Positions 1 through 5,025 of a DNA stretch of 5,025 nucleotides are shown here, piece after piece. The first letter of the stretch is position 1, and each line of letters begins with the position of its first letter. Where the stretch lies: positions 1 through 5,025 of the forward strand of contig DNUB01000185.1 in NCBI GenBank assembly GCA_003508605.1, written 5' to 3'. Source of the DNA: Oscillospiraceae bacterium. Its GTDB lineage: Bacteria > Bacillota > Clostridia > Oscillospirales > Ruminococcaceae. A program made the translations under genes and the position numbers. Under the pieces are notes generated by a model, which saw nothing but the letters and a program-made list of their open reading frames with translations, was not told where the DNA came from and did not search any database.

Positions 1-127
1 ATCAAAATCCAAATGTCCCCCGCCTTTTTCTGCATGCAAAATGCATAGCCTCATCAGGCGGCGGGTTTCATTCATTCTTTCAGTGGGAATAGGGTCCCCC
101 CACTGAAGCCCTGAGAGGCTTACGCCT
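1..127. other. Non-coding left flank with clustered inverted repeats
   Basis: No convincing protein gene is visible here. The stretch is dense in complementary segments. CCCGCC (19-24) can pair with GGCGGG (60-65), enclosing ATGCA/TGCAT (34-38 with 42-46) and GCCT/AGGC (48-51 with 56-59), which gives a possible three-way junction. A second hairpin lies at 79-107 and a third, GAGGC/GCCTC, at 115-128. The third has loop TTAC on the + strand and GTAA, a GNRA-type tetraloop, on the - strand; that mildly favours a structured RNA read from the - strand. Alternatively this is the 3' end and terminator region of a gene to the left, or a dispersed intergenic repeat. The strand and the left boundary cannot be settled from this window. 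Confidence 0.35.
79..107. repeat. Hairpin-forming inverted repeat
   Basis: TTCAGTGGG (79-87) is perfectly complementary to CCCACTGAA (99-107). This gives a 9-bp stem with an 11-base, G/C-rich loop. It could fold in an RNA from either strand. It is not followed by a T-run on either strand, so it is not a classical terminator on its own. Confidence 0.6.
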
Positions 128-136
128 CGGATTTTT
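110..136 (+). terminator. Possible weak terminator of a gene to the left
   Basis: GAGGC (115-119) pairs with GCCTC (124-128) around a TTAC loop. CC (110-111) can add pairs to GG (129-130) across a small bulge. The run ATTTTTC follows directly at 131-137. This is the layout of a short Rho-independent terminator for transcription entering from the left. The stem is short and the T-run is only five, and the same bases overlap the 19-base repeat, so the hairpin may instead belong to a structured element. Confidence 0.35.
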
Positions 137-166
137 CATAAATTCGAAGCACTGCCCTCACTGAAT
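128..166 (-). repeat. Left copy of the flanking inverted repeat
   Basis: CGGATTTTTCATAAATTCG at 128-146 is the exact reverse complement of 5005-5023 (19 of 19). Similarity continues more weakly to 166: read on the - strand, both copies start with ATTCA, followed by TG and GGGCA at matching places, with one gap. This gives two diverged copies of about 40 bases in opposite orientation around the operon. A dispersed intergenic element or a shared regulatory/terminator module is likely. Confidence 0.6.
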
Positions 167-189
167 AATTTTTAACCCCTGTATTCAAG

Positions 190-197
190 AAAGGAAC
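190..197 (+). promoter_or_regulatory. Ribosome binding site of the ferredoxin gene
   Basis: AAGGAA (191-196) lies 7 bases before the ATG at 204 and fixes that start. No good sigma-A promoter is visible between 130 and 190. AATAAT at 164-169 could serve as a -10 box but has no convincing -35 partner at 17 bases, so the operon promoter remains unassigned. Confidence 0.7.
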
Positions 198-203
198 ACA
201 CCA

Positions 204-458
204 ATGATAAAAATAAACGTATGCGTAGGCAGCTCCTGTCATATCAGAGGGTCATACAAAATTATCGAACTGCTTAACAACGCCATCAAGGAAAACAGCC
301 TTGAGGATAAGGTTGCGGTTTCGGCGGCTTTTTGCTTGGGTCATTGTATGAACGGAGTTTCCGTAAAGGTGAACGATCAGATTTTCGGCGTTAACGAGGA
401 CAGCTTTAAGGAATTTTTTGAGGAGCACGTTAAGCTGCCTGCACTTGCAGAAGCTTAA
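204..458 (+). CDS. Thioredoxin-like [2Fe-2S] ferredoxin (NuoE/HydC-like)
   Basis: This 84-residue soluble protein has four cysteines in the thioredoxin-like ferredoxin pattern: Cys7 and Cys12 (CX4C, within CVGSSC) and Cys44 and Cys48 (CX3C, within CLGHC). These would bind one [2Fe-2S] cluster. It corresponds to the C-terminal half of NuoE/HydC-type subunits, without their N-terminal helical part, and its length suits a stand-alone member rather than a truncation. In family members the cluster passes electrons between NADH-linked or ferredoxin-linked partners. Here it is the first gene of the operon, 42 bases before the sensory hydrogenase, so an electron-transfer or redox-tuning role for HydS is a reasonable inference. 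It is not enough by itself to make a bifurcating complex, because no NuoF-like flavoprotein is present. The start is supported by AAGGAA 7 bases upstream. Confidence 0.9.
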   Translation: MIKINVCVGSSCHIRGSYKIIELLNNAIKENSLEDKVAVSAAFCLGHCMNGVSVKVNDQIFGVNEDSFKEFFEEHVKLPALAEA

Positions 459-484
459 TCTGTCTTGTGCTGTGAAAAGATTTA

Positions 485-490
485 GAGAGG
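485..490 (+). promoter_or_regulatory. Ribosome binding site of the sensory hydrogenase gene
   Basis: GAGAGG ends 10 bases before the ATG at 501, a slightly long but workable spacing. The 42-base gap from the preceding gene shows no terminator-like hairpin, which is consistent with one transcript. Confidence 0.65.
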
Positions 491-500
491 TACATATTTT

Positions 501-2180
501 ATGAGCCAATATCTTAAACTGAAAAAATCCAACTGCAAAAACTGTTATAAGTGTATTCGCCACTGTCCCGTAAAATCCATAAGATTTTTTGAAAATCAAG
601 CATTTATTGTTGAGGACGAATGTATTCTCTGCGGTCAGTGCTTCGTTGTATGTCCCCAAAACGCCAAAGAAATAAAGAACGATGTGGAATCCGCAAAAGC
701 CCTTATTGCAGGCGGCAGCCCCGTTATCGCCAGCATCGCACCCTCATTTGTAGCTAACTATGCGGGACTTACCATTACTGCGGTGGAAAATGCACTGAAA
801 AAGTTAGGCTTTGCGGCGGCGGAGGAAACTGCCGAAGGAGCTACCGTCGTAAAGCAAAAATATGATGAAATGGTGGAAAAGGGAGAGCAGGAGCTTATAA
901 TTTCTTCATGCTGCCACTCGGTAAATCTGCTTATACAAAAGCATTTTCCCGAGGCACTTCCCTACCTCGCCAAAGTGGTTTCTCCAATGCAGGCTCATTC
1001 CTTGGAGATTAAAAAGCGCAATCCGGAAGCTAAAACCGTATTTATCGGACCCTGCATTTCCAAAAAAGAGGAAGCGGAGGATTACCCCGGAATAGTTGAC
1101 TGTGTGCTTACCTTTGAGGAGCTCTCCGACTGGATGAAGGAAGCGGGAGTCGAATTTGAACCCTGCGAGGATAAAGAGGATATCGGCGGAAGAGCCCGCC
1201 TTTTCCCTACGGGCGGCGGCATTCTTCGCTCAATGAACTGCAAAAATCCCGACTATACATACCTGCATATTGACGGAGTGGAAAACTGTGTAAATGCCCT
1301 TAAGGAGATTTCCGAGGGGAAAATGGGGAAATGCTTTATCGAAATGTCCGCCTGCTACGGCAGCTGCGTAAGCGGTCCCGTTATCGAGAGAAACCGCCAC
1401 GCCTGCATTTCCAACACGGTGGTTGTCGATAAATACGCTAAGGAAGAAGATTTTGACGCCCTTACATTAAAGGATGAGGATATGCGTAAGGAGCTTAAAT
1501 ATATCGGAGTTAAGCGGCTTATGCCCGGCAGCAAGGCTATTGAGGAAATCCTCAAAAAAATGGGCAAAAGAAGCCCCGCCGACGAGCTTAACTGCGGAAG
1601 CTGCGGCTATAACACCTGCCGCGAAAAGGCAATTGCCGTTTACAACGGTAAAGCCGATCTTTCCATGTGTCTGCCCTTCCTTAAAGAAAAGGCGGAAAGC
1701 TTTTCCGATACAATCATAAAAAATACGCCAAACGCAATTATTGTGCTTAACGAAGCCCTTGAGGTGCAGCAGATAAACAAGGCTGCATTAAAGCTTATGA
1801 ATATTGCCAACGCTTCCGATGTTCTGGGAGAGCAGGTAGTGCGCATTCTCGACCCGCTGCCCTTCTTCGATGTGATTGAAAGCGGCGTAAACATTCATGA
1901 TAAGCGTATCTACCTTGCCGAATACAACAAATATGTTGAGCAGACTCTGATATACGACCCCGGCTATCACATAGTGATGAGCATTATGCGAGATGTTTCC
2001 GAGGAGGAAAAGGCGAAAAAGGCTAAGGACGAGTTAAGCCAAAGCACTATTGAAATTACCGACAAGGTTATAGAAAAGCAAATGACAGCCGTGCAGGAAA
2101 TCGCTTCCCTTTTGGGCGAAACCACTGCGGAAACAAAAATCGCACTCACAAAGCTGAAAGAATCGCTTAATCAACAGTGA
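501..2180 (+). CDS. hydS: Sensory-type [FeFe]-hydrogenase with PAS domain (HydS-like)
   Basis: Cytoplasmic protein of 559 residues with no signal peptide. Domains in order: a two-[4Fe-4S] ferredoxin domain (Cys12/15/18/22 and Cys41/44/47/51); the H-cluster domain (about 70-345); an extra Fe-S motif CX2CX4CX16C (Cys365/368/373/390); a PAS domain (about 403-505); and a charged helical, probably coiled-coil tail (about 505-559). Expected H-cluster ligands are Cys138, Cys185, Cys285 and Cys289. The three active-site motifs deviate from catalytic enzymes: SSCCH instead of TSCCP, IGPCISKKEE with Gly183 where Met is usual, and SACYGSC with Ser283 where Met is usual. Lys188 and Glu191 are kept. Such substitutions plus PAS are typical of the putative sensory [FeFe]-hydrogenases, thought to sense H2 rather than turn it over quickly. 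The adjacent phosphatase fits signal output. Direct targets are unknown, and low-rate catalysis is also possible. Confidence 0.92.
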   Translation: MSQYLKLKKSNCKNCYKCIRHCPVKSIRFFENQAFIVEDECILCGQCFVVCPQNAKEIKNDVESAKALIAGGSPVIASIAPSFVANYAGLTITAVENALKKLGFAAAEETAEGATVVKQKYDEMVEKGEQELIISSCCHSVNLLIQKHFPEALPYLAKVVSPMQAHSLEIKKRNPEAKTVFIGPCISKKEEAEDYPGIVDCVLTFEELSDWMKEAGVEFEPCEDKEDIGGRARLFPTGGGILRSMNCKNPDYTYLHIDGVENCVNALKEISEGKMGKCFIEMSACYGSCVSGPVIERNRHACISNTVVVDKYAKEEDFDALTLKDEDMRKELKYIGVKRLMPGSKAIEEILKKMGKRSPADELNCGSCGYNTCREKAIAVYNGKADLSMCLPFLKEKAESFSDTIIKNTPNAIIVLNEALEVQQINKAALKLMNIANASDVLGEQVVRILDPLPFFDVIESGVNIHDKRIYLAEYNKYVEQTLIYDPGYHIVMSIMRDVSEEEKAKKAKDELSQSTIEITDKVIEKQMTAVQEIASLLGETTAETKIALTKLKESLNQQ

Positions 2181-2184
2181 GGTG
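2179..2184 (+). promoter_or_regulatory. Ribosome binding site overlapping the hydS stop codon
   Basis: GAGGTG begins inside the TGA stop of the sensory hydrogenase gene (2178-2180) and lies 7 bases before ATG 2192. It would lie only 4 bases before the TTG at 2189, so ATG 2192 is the better start. The overlap of stop codon and ribosome site suggests translational coupling of sensor and phosphatase. Confidence 0.75.
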
Positions 2185-2191
2185 AATATTG

Positions 2192-3364
2192 ATGAATAAT
2201 TTATGCACAGATATAGGTTATCACAGCCTTAACCATGTGGGGGAGCAGCTTTGCGGAGATCAGGTGATAGTGGTAAAGCCCGACGAGGATACGGAAATCG
2301 TTGTGCTTGCCGACGGCTTGGGAAGCGGAGTAAAGGCGTGTATCCTTTCAACCCTTACGTCAAAGATCATCTCAACTATGATGGCGGAATCTATGCCTGT
2401 TGAGGAGTGCGTAAGCACCATTGCCGCAACTCTCCCCGTATGCAAGGTAAGAGGCGTTGCTTATTCAACCTTTACAATCCTTAAAATCTGCGGAAATGAA
2501 GAGGCTGAAATAATCCAATATGATAACCCCCATGTAATACTGCTTCGTGACGGAAAAAACTTTGTTTATCCCGAAACCTCAACGGAAATGGGCGGAAAGA
2601 TAATTTACCGCTCAAAAATCAAGCTTATGGAAAACGACGTCTTTATCATGATGAGCGACGGCTGTATCCACGCAGGAGTGGGAATGGCTTTAAACTACGG
2701 CTGGCAAAGGGATAACATTATCGATTATATGGAAAAGTTCTACACTCCGGACGCCACCGCCAAGGGTCTTACTACAATTCTGCTTGACGAATGCAACAAG
2801 CTTTACGGCGGAAATCCGGGAGACGACACCACCGTATGCTCGGTGAAAATCAGACAGAGACAGTCTGTAAATCTGATGATAGGTCCTCCTGCCGACCCTA
2901 AGGACGTGGGCAAAATGATGTCGCTGTTTTTCTCAAAGCAGGGAAAGCACATAGTCTGCGGCGGTACGACCTCCTCTCTTGCGGCACAGTTTCTGGGCAA
3001 GGAGGTAAGACCGTCTCTTGACTATCTCGACCCCGAAATACCTCCCACTGCGGAAATTGACGGAGTCGACCTTGTTACGGAGGGCGTTATTACCATAAAC
3101 AGAGTTGTTCTCTATGCACAAAGCTATGTGGCGGAAAATGAAAAATTCAACGATTGGAATTACGGCTTGGACGGTGCTTCGGCCATTTCAAGAATGCTGT
3201 TTGAGGAAGCCACCGATATAAACTTCTTTGTTGGCAGAGCTTCAAACGCAGCGCATCAAAATCCCGATCTGCCAATAGGCTTTAATGTAAAAATGCGGCT
3301 TGTGGAACAGCTGTCCGAGGCCTTGAAAAAAATGGGTAAAAAGATAAAGGTAAGCTATTTCTAA
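2192..3364 (+). CDS. SpoIIE/PP2C-family Ser/Thr phosphatase with extra C-terminal domain
   Basis: Protein of 390 residues, numbered from ATG 2192; an in-frame TTG three bases earlier is possible but badly spaced from the ribosome site. Residues 1-221 form a PP2C/SpoIIE phosphatase domain. The metal-binding aspartates are visible: Asp23 in GDQ, Asp41 in ADGLGSG, Asp156 in MSDG, and Asp211/Asp212 in GDDTTV. The family hydrolyses phosphoserine or phosphothreonine using Mn/Mg. Residues about 222-390 form a second domain that I cannot assign, with CGGTTSS at 256-262 and a conserved-looking DGVDLVTEGV stretch. There is no membrane segment, unlike SpoIIE itself. The start is 11 bases after hydS with a ribosome site overlapping its stop, so the likely role is output partner of the HydS PAS sensor. 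The phosphoprotein target is not encoded in the window. Confidence 0.88.
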   Translation: MNNLCTDIGYHSLNHVGEQLCGDQVIVVKPDEDTEIVVLADGLGSGVKACILSTLTSKIISTMMAESMPVEECVSTIAATLPVCKVRGVAYSTFTILKICGNEEAEIIQYDNPHVILLRDGKNFVYPETSTEMGGKIIYRSKIKLMENDVFIMMSDGCIHAGVGMALNYGWQRDNIIDYMEKFYTPDATAKGLTTILLDECNKLYGGNPGDDTTVCSVKIRQRQSVNLMIGPPADPKDVGKMMSLFFSKQGKHIVCGGTTSSLAAQFLGKEVRPSLDYLDPEIPPTAEIDGVDLVTEGVITINRVVLYAQSYVAENEKFNDWNYGLDGASAISRMLFEEATDINFFVGRASNAAHQNPDLPIGFNVKMRLVEQLSEALKKMGKKIKVSYF

Positions 3365-3365
3365 G

Positions 3366-3392
3366 ATTTTACCTCCCATGAAAGGAGAAAAT
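3366..3392 (+). promoter_or_regulatory. Hairpin that could mask the ribosome site of the last gene
   Basis: ATTTT (3366-3370) plus CTCC (3373-3376) is complementary to GGAG (3384-3387) plus AAAAT (3388-3392), with a 2-base bulge and a 7-base loop. The GGAG is the Shine-Dalgarno core for ATG 3401, with a long spacing of 13 bases. The fold would hide that site. Estimated stability is modest, so it may be coincidental. Confidence 0.35.
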
Positions 3393-3400
3393 AAACAAAG

Positions 3401-4834
3401 ATGAGAAAATTTGATACCAAGGTGCAATATCTGAAATATCAGGTGCTGAGAGAGGTTGCCCGCTACGCCTTTGAGGACCGGGAGCTTTATTGGTTCCACG
3501 ATATACCCAATATTATCGTCAAGGGCAAGGAGCCTACAATGAGATGCTGCATATACAAGGAAAGAGCTATTGTAGGGGAAAGGATCAAGCTGGCGTTGGG
3601 CGGCGACAAAAATAATCCCAATGTTATTGAGGTAATCGACATAGCCTGTGACGAATGCTCTGTCAGCGGTCACACAGTCACCGACAACTGCAGAGGCTGT
3701 ATAGCTCACAGATGCGAAGAAGCTTGCCCCAGAGGCGCAATTTATTTTGACAAGCAGCAAAAAGCTCATATTGATAAGGAAAAGTGCATTGAATGCGGAA
3801 GATGCGCAAAGGTATGTCCTTACAGTGCTATTGCCAACAACAAAAGACCTTGCGAAAAGGCATGCAAGATCGGAGCAATCTCCATGAATGAGGATAAGTG
3901 CGCAGCTATCAATTATGATAAGTGCATTTCCTGCGGTGCTTGCGTTTATATGTGTCCCTTCGGCGCAATTTCGGAAAAAAGCTTTATTCTTGATGTAATA
4001 GACATTCTCAAAAAGAGCGAAAACAACACCAAGTATAAAGTTTATGCGGTAGTAGCTCCCTCTGTTTCAAGCCAGTTCAGCTATGCAAAATTGGGTCAGG
4101 TGATAACGGGAATAAAGGAATTAGGCTTTTACCATGTTATTGAAGCGGCTTTAGGTGCAGATTTGGTTTCTTACAAGGAAGCTAAGGAATTAAAGGAAAA
4201 GGGCTTTTTAACAAGTTCCTGCTGCCCTGCCTTTGTTAAGTATGTTGAAACGCAGTTCCCCCAGCTGAAGGACAAAATTTCCCACAACCTTTCACCTATG
4301 GCGGAGATTGCAAAGCATATAAAGGAAAATGACCCTGAATGCAAAATAGTATTCATAGGTCCCTGCACTGCCAAAAAAGCGGAGTTTCAAAAGGAAACGG
4401 TAGCTCCCTACATAGACAGCGTTATTACCTTTGAAGAGCTGCAGGCCTTATTAGACGGCAAGAATATCAATATAGAGGAATTGGAGGAGGGCATTCTCGA
4501 TAACGCCTCCTACTACGGAAGAATTTTCGCAAGAAGCGGAGGACTTTCCGATGCGGTGGCGGAAGCGTTAAAGGAACAGGGTGCTGATGACTTTGAGCTT
4601 AAAGCCATTTCCTGCAACGGTATTGAGGAATGCAAGGCAGCATTGCTTAAGGCGTCAAAAAATGTGCTGCCCAACAACTTTATTGAGGGTATGGCATGCG
4701 TAGGCGGCTGTATCGGCGGAGCGGGCTGTCTTACCCATGAGGAAAAAGACAAAAATCAGGTGGATAAATACGGCAAGGAGGCCTTTGAAAAGACTATTAA
4801 GGACGCTATTGCCATTTACCACAGCGAAGATTGA
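3401..4834 (+). CDS. [FeFe]-hydrogenase, group B-like, with multiple Fe-S clusters
   Basis: Soluble 477-residue hydrogenase that interconverts protons plus electrons and H2. The N-terminal part (1-80) lacks the plant-type [2Fe-2S] domain of group A enzymes. It is followed by Cys97/100/105/109 and Cys129/132/135/139, then Cys151/155/167 and Cys175/178/181/185, enough for three or more [4Fe-4S] clusters. The H-domain (about 205-470) has all three motifs: TSSCCP (271-276), IGPCTAKKAE (319-328) and MACVGGC (431-437). Expected ligands are Cys275, Cys322, Cys433 and Cys437; Cys274 is the usual proton-transfer cysteine. Lys325 and Glu328 are conserved. Gly320 replaces the usual Met, whereas Met431 is kept. 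The terminal GGG motif is GGAGCL, adding Cys443. The domain order and CPAF-type L1 motif suggest group B; the physiological electron partner, probably ferredoxin, is inferred. It is last in the operon, 36 bases after the phosphatase gene. Confidence 0.9.
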   Translation: MRKFDTKVQYLKYQVLREVARYAFEDRELYWFHDIPNIIVKGKEPTMRCCIYKERAIVGERIKLALGGDKNNPNVIEVIDIACDECSVSGHTVTDNCRGCIAHRCEEACPRGAIYFDKQQKAHIDKEKCIECGRCAKVCPYSAIANNKRPCEKACKIGAISMNEDKCAAINYDKCISCGACVYMCPFGAISEKSFILDVIDILKKSENNTKYKVYAVVAPSVSSQFSYAKLGQVITGIKELGFYHVIEAALGADLVSYKEAKELKEKGFLTSSCCPAFVKYVETQFPQLKDKISHNLSPMAEIAKHIKENDPECKIVFIGPCTAKKAEFQKETVAPYIDSVITFEELQALLDGKNINIEELEEGILDNASYYGRIFARSGGLSDAVAEALKEQGADDFELKAISCNGIEECKAALLKASKNVLPNNFIEGMACVGGCIGGAGCLTHEEKDKNQVDKYGKEAFEKTIKDAIAIYHSED

Positions 4835-4859
4835 CTTTATTTGTCAAAATTTTATTTTT

Positions 4860-4895
4860 ATTCCGCAACTCTCGGTTGCGGAATTTCCATTTTTG
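4860..4895 (+). terminator. Rho-independent terminator of the operon
   Basis: ATTCCGCAAC (4860-4869) pairs perfectly with GTTGCGGAAT (4875-4884), a 10-bp stem with loop TCTCG. It is followed by TTTCCATTTTT. The stem begins 26 bases after the last stop codon. The T-run is interrupted by CCA, but the position and stem are convincing. The reverse strand lacks a T-run after the stem, so it appears to act one way. Confidence 0.8.
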
Positions 4896-4900
4896 ATTGG

Positions 4901-4929
4901 TGGACTATATTTTGAAATTGTTATATAAT
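4901..4929 (+). promoter_or_regulatory. Candidate sigma-A promoter for a gene beyond the right edge
   Basis: TGGACT (4901-4906, four of six matches to TTGACA) is followed after 17 bases by a perfect TATAAT (4924-4929). It lies just after the operon terminator and points right, so transcription would start near 4936 and run through the second repeat copy. Whatever it drives lies outside the window. Confidence 0.6.
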
Positions 4930-4983
4930 AAAACAAGCCAATCAAATCAACTTTGCGGGAAACAAAAACTGAAAAGCTTTAGC

Positions 4984-5023
4984 ATTCAATGCGGGGCAAC
5001 TCCCCGAATTTATGAAAAATCCG
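4984..5023 (+). repeat. Right copy of the flanking inverted repeat
   Basis: CGAATTTATGAAAAATCCG at 5005-5023 exactly matches the reverse strand of 128-146, and weaker similarity reaches back to ATTCA at 4984. Inside it, CGGGG (4992-4996) pairs with CCCCG (5002-5006) around CAACT; the left copy has diverged here and does not keep this stem. The window ends two bases after the repeat, so its right boundary is not visible. The 4896-5025 stretch holds no gene. Confidence 0.6.
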
Positions 5024-5025
5024 GG

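Noticed and set aside
19..65. CTGATGAG on the - strand (49-56) with a nearby GAAA, resembling a hammerhead ribozyme core
   Set aside because: The flanking strands pair with each other (CCCGCC/GGCGGG) instead of forming separate stems I and III, and no cleavage-site strand is seen. Topology does not fit.
80..139. A 19-codon open frame on the - strand beginning with the ATG inside the repeat (MKNPRR...)
   Set aside because: No ribosome site precedes it, it runs straight through two strong hairpins, and its length is within chance. Only the first four codons are shared with the right repeat copy before the window ends.
108..140. CCCTGAGAGG resembling the core of a TPP riboswitch
   Set aside because: The second conserved half of the aptamer (the thi-box part) is absent downstream, and the operon has no thiamine gene. 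The bases are explained by the GAGGC/GCCTC hairpin.
252..659. 135-codon open frame on the - strand
   Set aside because: It lies antisense to two clearly recognised Fe-S protein genes, with no ribosome site and no family resemblance. It is a shadow frame, as are the other antisense frames.
3378..3404. Eight-codon leader frame ending in an ATGA overlap with the last hydrogenase start
   Set aside because: No Shine-Dalgarno site lies before ATG 3378, and the frame is short enough to arise by chance.
204..4834. Reading the operon as an electron-bifurcating HydABC complex
   Set aside because: There is a HydC-like small ferredoxin, but no NuoF/HydB-like flavoprotein, and neither hydrogenase has the long HydA-type N-terminus with a [2Fe-2S] domain.
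4737..4928. 63-codon + frame overlapping the end of the last hydrogenase gene
   Set aside because: It overlaps the conserved C-terminus in another frame, runs through the terminator hairpin, and has no recognisable product.

Overview
The window looks like chromosomal DNA from an anaerobic, H2-metabolising member of the Clostridia (Firmicutes), plausibly of the Ruminococcaceae/Oscillospiraceae type. This rests on moderate GC content, strong purine-rich Shine-Dalgarno sites, AAA/GAA-rich coding sequence and two different [FeFe]-hydrogenases in one operon. The genus is an inference from gene content, not from a marker gene.

Layout. Bases 1-203 hold no protein gene. They contain several nested inverted repeats and one copy of a repeat. 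Bases 204-4834 are a tight four-gene operon, all on the + strand: (1) an 84-residue thioredoxin-like [2Fe-2S] ferredoxin; (2) a 559-residue sensory-type [FeFe]-hydrogenase (HydS type) with a C-terminal PAS domain and helical tail; (3) a SpoIIE/PP2C-family Ser/Thr phosphatase with an unassigned C-terminal domain of about 170 residues; (4) a 477-residue [FeFe]-hydrogenase resembling the group B (M2-like) enzymes, with many Fe-S cysteines. Intergenic gaps are 42, 11 and 36 bases. The operon ends at a hairpin terminator (4860-4895). After it come a good promoter-like sequence (4901-4929) and a second, inverted copy of the repeat at the right edge.

How the genes may work together. The known sensory role proposed for HydS-type enzymes, together with the adjacent PP2C phosphatase, suggests this chain: the HydS H-cluster senses H2 or redox state; the extra Fe-S cluster and PAS domain relay the signal; the phosphatase changes the phosphorylation of an unknown target; and hydrogen metabolism, possibly including the co-encoded hydrogenase, is adjusted. 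The small ferredoxin could carry electrons to or from HydS. HydS-phosphatase clusters are known in Clostridia, so the type is not new, but the signalling mechanism is largely unproven. No phosphatase target (STAS protein or anti-sigma kinase) and no H-cluster maturase (HydE/F/G) lies in the window.

The least explained parts are the flanks: a perfect 19-base inverted repeat (128-146 and 5005-5023) brackets the whole operon, and the left flank can fold into several helices.
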